Assembly: GCA_003646045.1 (NCBI GenBank)
Contig: QNDV01000140.1
Coordinates: 1 to 6,229 of the forward strand
Reading direction: 5' to 3'
DNA: 6,229 nucleotides
Source of the DNA: a bacterium
Lineage (GTDB): Bacteria; Krumholzibacteriota; Krumholzibacteria; LZORAL124-64-63
The stretch's first letter is position 1; each line of letters opens with the position of its first letter. The position numbers were made by a program, and so were the translations under genes. The notes under the pieces were generated by a model. It was not told where the DNA came from and did not search any database. It worked only from the letters and a program-made list of their open reading frames with translations. Shown here piece after piece: positions 5,077 through 6,229 of the stretch.

Positions 5077-5780
5077 TCCTGCGCCTGGGACGCCTGCTTT
5101 CGTTGGTCGTACTCATGGTGGTGGTGGTAGTCAGTCTGCAGGGTCTGGATCGTGAGACCTCGGCCCTGCGCCACGACGAGCGCCTCTATTTTCCCTCGGG
5201 CGAGTTCCTGGTCGAATCCTCCCTCGGTTTCCGCGAAGTCATGGCCGACTGGCTGTGGTTCCGGTTCATCCAGTACTACGGAGCCTTCAAGCAGGGGGGC
5301 AACGACCTGCGCTACCTGGGCCTGATCGTGCGCAGCATAAACCGCCTGGACCCGCGTTTCACCGAGGCCTACCGCCTGGCGTCCTTCATCTACTGGTCCG
5401 ACTTCGGACAGATCCCACAGGCCCTGGATATTCTGCGCCGCGGCGTGATGAACAACCCCGACCATGCCGGTTTGCGGTTCCAGATCGGTTTCATGCATTA
5501 CGTCGTGGACCATGACTATCCCCGCGCCGCACGCTGGTTCGAGATGGCGGCCGAGTGCAGTGACGCCACCGATCGCGAGGGACGTTTCGCGGCTTTTGCC
5601 CGCCAACGAGCCGGGGACGACCGTGTCTCCCTGGCCCTGTGGAGCGACCTGCTGGAAACATCGTCGAGTCCCCAGATGCAGGACCTGGCGGCGAAGATGA
5701 TCAGGAAACTGGAACGGGCCATACGCATCGACAAGATCTACGGCAGGAATTTCGTGGGTCCGATACCGGAGGCGTTCTGA
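5073..5780 (+). CDS. Membrane-anchored TPR-like protein, putative accessory factor of the ABC transporter
   Basis: A 235-residue protein. Residues 8-25 are a single hydrophobic segment, including five valines in a row (16-20), preceded by two or three arginines: a signal anchor placing the rest in the periplasm. A conserved-looking block follows (SSLGFREVMADWLWFRFIQYYGAF, read at 49-72 in two halves, rich in Trp and aromatic residues). Then come helical pairs with TPR character: about 96-129 (EAYRLASFIYW, PQALDILRRG), 131-164 (GLRFQIGFMHY, YPRAARWFEMAAE) and a weaker 167-197. Such proteins act as scaffolds for complexes. ATG 5073 overlaps the permease stop by four bases, with AAGGAA at 5062-5067. 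Position between the permease and pilD suggests a third component of the ABC system; it could be the functional counterpart of M. xanthus PilG, though I cannot show homology. The exact family was not recognised with certainty. Confidence 0.72.
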   Translation: MILRLGRLLSLVVLMVVVVVSLQGLDRETSALRHDERLYFPSGEFLVESSLGFREVMADWLWFRFIQYYGAFKQGGNDLRYLGLIVRSINRLDPRFTEAYRLASFIYWSDFGQIPQALDILRRGVMNNPDHAGLRFQIGFMHYVVDHDYPRAARWFEMAAECSDATDREGRFAAFARQRAGDDRVSLALWSDLLETSSSPQMQDLAAKMIRKLERAIRIDKIYGRNFVGPIPEAF

Positions 5781-6229
5781 TGAATGATGTGGTCTGGGGC
5801 TATCCCGCCCTGCTCATGCTCACGGGAGGCGGTGTGCTGGGTGCACTCTTCGGCAGTTTCAGCAACGTGCTCATCCACCGCCTGCCCCGGAATCTGAGCG
5901 TGGTCCGTCCGCGCTCGGCCTGTCCCTCATGCGCGGCGACCATTGCCTGGTACGACAACGTGCCCGTACTGAGCTGGCTCATGTTGCGGGGACGGTGCCG
6001 CCGCTGCGACGCGGGAATCTCGCCACGCTATCCACTGGTGGAGCTGGCCGGGGCGGGCTGTGCCCTGGTGGCGCTGCTGCGCTTCGGCTTCAACCTCGAT
6101 GGCCTGGCCGGCGCGGTATTCCTGCTGCTGTTGCTGGACATCGCGATCATCGACTGGGAACACATGATCATCCCGCACACCCTGAGCATCGCCGGCATGA
6201 CGAGCGGACTGGTGCTGGCATTCCTGGGC
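5780..6229 (+). CDS. pilD: Prepilin peptidase / N-methyltransferase PilD, 3' truncated
   Basis: The first 150 codons of a bifunctional inner-membrane aspartyl protease that removes the prepilin leader and methylates the new N-terminus; the frame is open to the window end. Residues 11-33 hold helix 1 and the family signature GSFSNVLIHRLPR (25-37). Two cysteine pairs, CPSC 48-51 and CRRC 73-76, form the cytoplasmic zinc-binding domain typical of full-length PilD, with WYDNVPVLSWL between them and PRYPLVEL (82-89) after. Helices lie near 89-101 and 109-124. Asp125 in IIDWEHMIIP is the first catalytic aspartate; the second (GxGD motif) lies beyond the window. ATG 5780 shares its A with the upstream TGA (TGATG) and has GGAGG at 5768-5772, seven bases away, so translation is coupled to the TPR gene. 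Its substrate is surely the PilA encoded at 2170. Confidence 0.95.
   Translation, partial: MNDVVWGYPALLMLTGGGVLGALFGSFSNVLIHRLPRNLSVVRPRSACPSCAATIAWYDNVPVLSWLMLRGRCRRCDAGISPRYPLVELAGAGCALVALLRFGFNLDGLAGAVFLLLLLDIAIIDWEHMIIPHTLSIAGMTSGLVLAFLG

Noticed and set aside
5115..5132. GTG trinucleotide run in the TPR gene
   Set aside because: Encodes valines of a membrane anchor; only three pure repeats, so phase variation is not supported.
1..6229. CRISPR array, tRNA/rRNA, insertion sequence or phage genes
   Set aside because: No direct repeats with spacers, no RNA gene signatures, no transposase or integrase motifs, and no target-site duplications seen; the region is a conventional chromosomal pil locus.

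Overview
This 6.2 kb window is the regulatory and biogenesis section of a type IV pilus (T4P) locus. All genes lie on the + strand. The sequence is GC-rich with G/C-ending codons. A prepilin with a type III leader, an NtrC-type regulator, sigma-54 promoters, a two-subunit ABC-2 system and a prepilin peptidase together indicate a diderm (Gram-negative) bacterium. The order kinase - regulator - major pilin - accessory protein - ABC ATPase - permease - prepilin peptidase closely resembles the Myxococcus xanthus order pilS-pilR-pilA-pilG-pilH-pilI-pilD. The source is therefore probably a deltaproteobacterium-like organism or an uncultured lineage sharing that arrangement; taxonomy cannot be fixed from the sequence alone.

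Layout. 1-258: 3' end of a histidine kinase (PilS-like). 259-411: AT-richer gap. 412-1911: PilR-like sigma-54 activator with an acidic C-terminal tail. 1912-2169: pilin control region, with a spaced inverted repeat as candidate activator site, a perfect -24/-12 promoter (2063-2078) and a leader holding three small perfect hairpins. 2170-2616: major pilin PilA. 2641-2667: 11-bp GC-rich stem-loop. 2701-3180: membrane-anchored protein that aligns with PilA along its whole length but has lost the prepilin cleavage site and Glu5. 3190-3205: second -24/-12 promoter. 3284-5780: ABC ATPase, permease and TPR membrane protein. 5780-6229: prepilin peptidase PilD, cut by the window end. The last four genes overlap by 1-4 bases, so they are very likely translationally coupled.

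How it fits together (inference). The kinase phosphorylates the regulator, which activates sigma-54 RNA polymerase at pilA and probably also at the second promoter. The pilin and its export/processing partners would then be induced together. PilD cleaves and methylates PilA. The ABC pair plus the TPR protein would have the poorly understood role that PilGHI has in M. xanthus pilus biogenesis. The most unusual element is the pilin paralogue at 2701-3180. It looks like a pilin turned into a permanently anchored membrane protein, encoded directly behind the hairpin that follows pilA.
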